The notes under the pieces are model-generated. The model was not told the DNA's origin. It saw nothing but the letters and a program-made list of their open reading frames with translations, and did not search any database. A program made the translations under genes and the position numbers. Shown piece by piece: positions 63,597 through 64,000 of a DNA stretch of 64,000 nt (positions are counted from its first letter, which is position 1; each line of letters starts with the position of its first letter). The stretch comes from Planctomyces sp. SH-PL14 (lineage in GTDB: Bacteria; Planctomycetota; Planctomycetia; Planctomycetales; Planctomycetaceae), in the NCBI RefSeq assembly GCF_001610835.1, contig NZ_CP011270.1, positions 6,962,001 through 7,026,000 of the forward strand. Direction: 5' to 3'.

Positions 63597-64000
63597 CTAC
63601 TTGCAGGTGCTGCAGGCGGGAGCCGGAGCACAGCTGCAAGCCGGCACCGGAACCTGGCAGGTGATCTTCTTTTCGACCATCCGGCAGACCTGAACGTCGA
63701 TTTCCTTCTGGACCTCGACCGGCACGCAGACGTTGTACTTCTCGGTCTTCTCTTCCGCGACGGTGTCGCAGACGGTGACCATGTACTTCTCTTCGCGGGT
63801 CTTCGGGACGCAGACGGTGAAGTTGCAGGTGCGGGTCTTCTCGACCGGAACCTGCTTGCAGACGGTGAACGTCCGGGTCTTCTTCTCCGGAACGCAGTTG
63901 GTCACCGTGTAGGTGTATTCCTGCTGTTCAGGCACCTGCTTGCAGACCTGGATCGTGCGGCTCCGCTGTTCGGGGGTGCACTTGGTCACACAGTAGGTGT
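63597..64000 (-). CDS. C-terminal part of a Cys/Val-rich YTV-type repeat protein
   Basis: The frame runs off the right edge, so about 134 C-terminal residues are visible. They consist of tandem units of about 22-24 residues with the pattern [KR]xxxYTVxxCxPxxxxRxxxVCKxVP (for example TRTFTVCKQVPVEKTRTCNF, EEKYMVTVCDTVAEEKTEKY). The end is a Cys/Pro/Ala-rich tail (CQVPVPACSCAPAPACSTC). Such YTV-type, cysteine-rich repeat proteins are typical of planctomycetes and are thought to be cross-linked cell-envelope components. The start and signal peptide lie outside the window. Confidence 0.88.
   Translation of the reverse strand, partial: TYCVTKCTPEQRSRTIQVCKQVPEQQEYTYTVTNCVPEKKTRTFTVCKQVPVEKTRTCNFTVCVPKTREEKYMVTVCDTVAEEKTEKYNVCVPVEVQKEIDVQVCRMVEKKITCQVPVPACSCAPAPACSTCK

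Overview
The window comes from a high-GC bacterium, almost certainly a planctomycete. The signs are a Cys/Val-rich 'YTV'-type repeat protein at the right edge, a membrane-anchored prenyltransferase/squalene-oxidase-repeat protein, an Lpg1974-like outer-membrane barrel, a vitamin-K-carboxylase-like (HTTM) protein, a SASA-type esterase, a secreted ceramidase-like enzyme, a BlaI/M56 pair, leucine-rich-repeat-like proteins, an MfnB-like C1 enzyme and a small prepilin-like protein. No rRNA, tRNA, CRISPR array, transposase or integrase was recognised. Family names are from memory of the protein families; no database was searched.

Layout. 0-5.6 kb: a membrane-protein tail, a Pro/Ala-rich envelope protein, a membrane-tethered HTH protein with acidic repeats, an MnmM/YtqB-like methyltransferase, and an mfnB-like gene overlapping a LUD-domain gene. 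5.9-11.1 kb (minus): thioesterase, a large TPR protein and the squalene-repeat protein. 12-21.5 kb (plus, one gene minus): leuS, then accessory genes (HEAT-like, secreted two-domain protein, SASA esterase, LRR-like, DUF1643, zinc metallopeptidase). 21.5-31.5 kb: HTTM protein, outer-membrane barrel, beta-propeller, LRR-like, DUF1254/1214, and an SDR-VKOR-membrane protein operon. 31.8-37.5 kb: ceramidase-like, panD, isocitrate dehydrogenase, argF, YhaM-like. 38-46 kb: DinB, MFS transporter, a BlaI repressor with a readable operator, an M56 sensor fused to a secretin-like domain, and a large secreted protein. 46-57.9 kb is mostly housekeeping: carB, SMP-30-like, a HemN/HemW-like radical SAM protein, trmB-like, thiG, tsaD, RidA, FIST. 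58-64 kb: Dabb protein, prepilin-like protein, rimO followed by duplicated rimO 5' ends and small AT-richer genes, and the YTV protein.

The most unusual content is between the genes. (1) A dispersed repeat of about 320-350 bp (R1) occurs six times full length and once as an internally deleted copy, in both orientations. Its arms are inverted repeats of each other. (2) A 170-185 bp element (R3) with about 28 bp terminal inverted repeats occurs twice. (3) Short families R2 (GC-rich) and R4 (CAGT-type) occur two and three times. (4) Upstream of rimO the rimO start region is repeated at least once clearly and once more in degraded form. Each copy ends in an NTGA stop/start overlap with a small unknown gene, suggesting a cassette-accretion locus. 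The BlaI operator-promoter and the sensor-secretin fusion are the clearest regulatory system.

Start codons were chosen by Shine-Dalgarno fit and family length and are often downstream of the longest possible reading frame.
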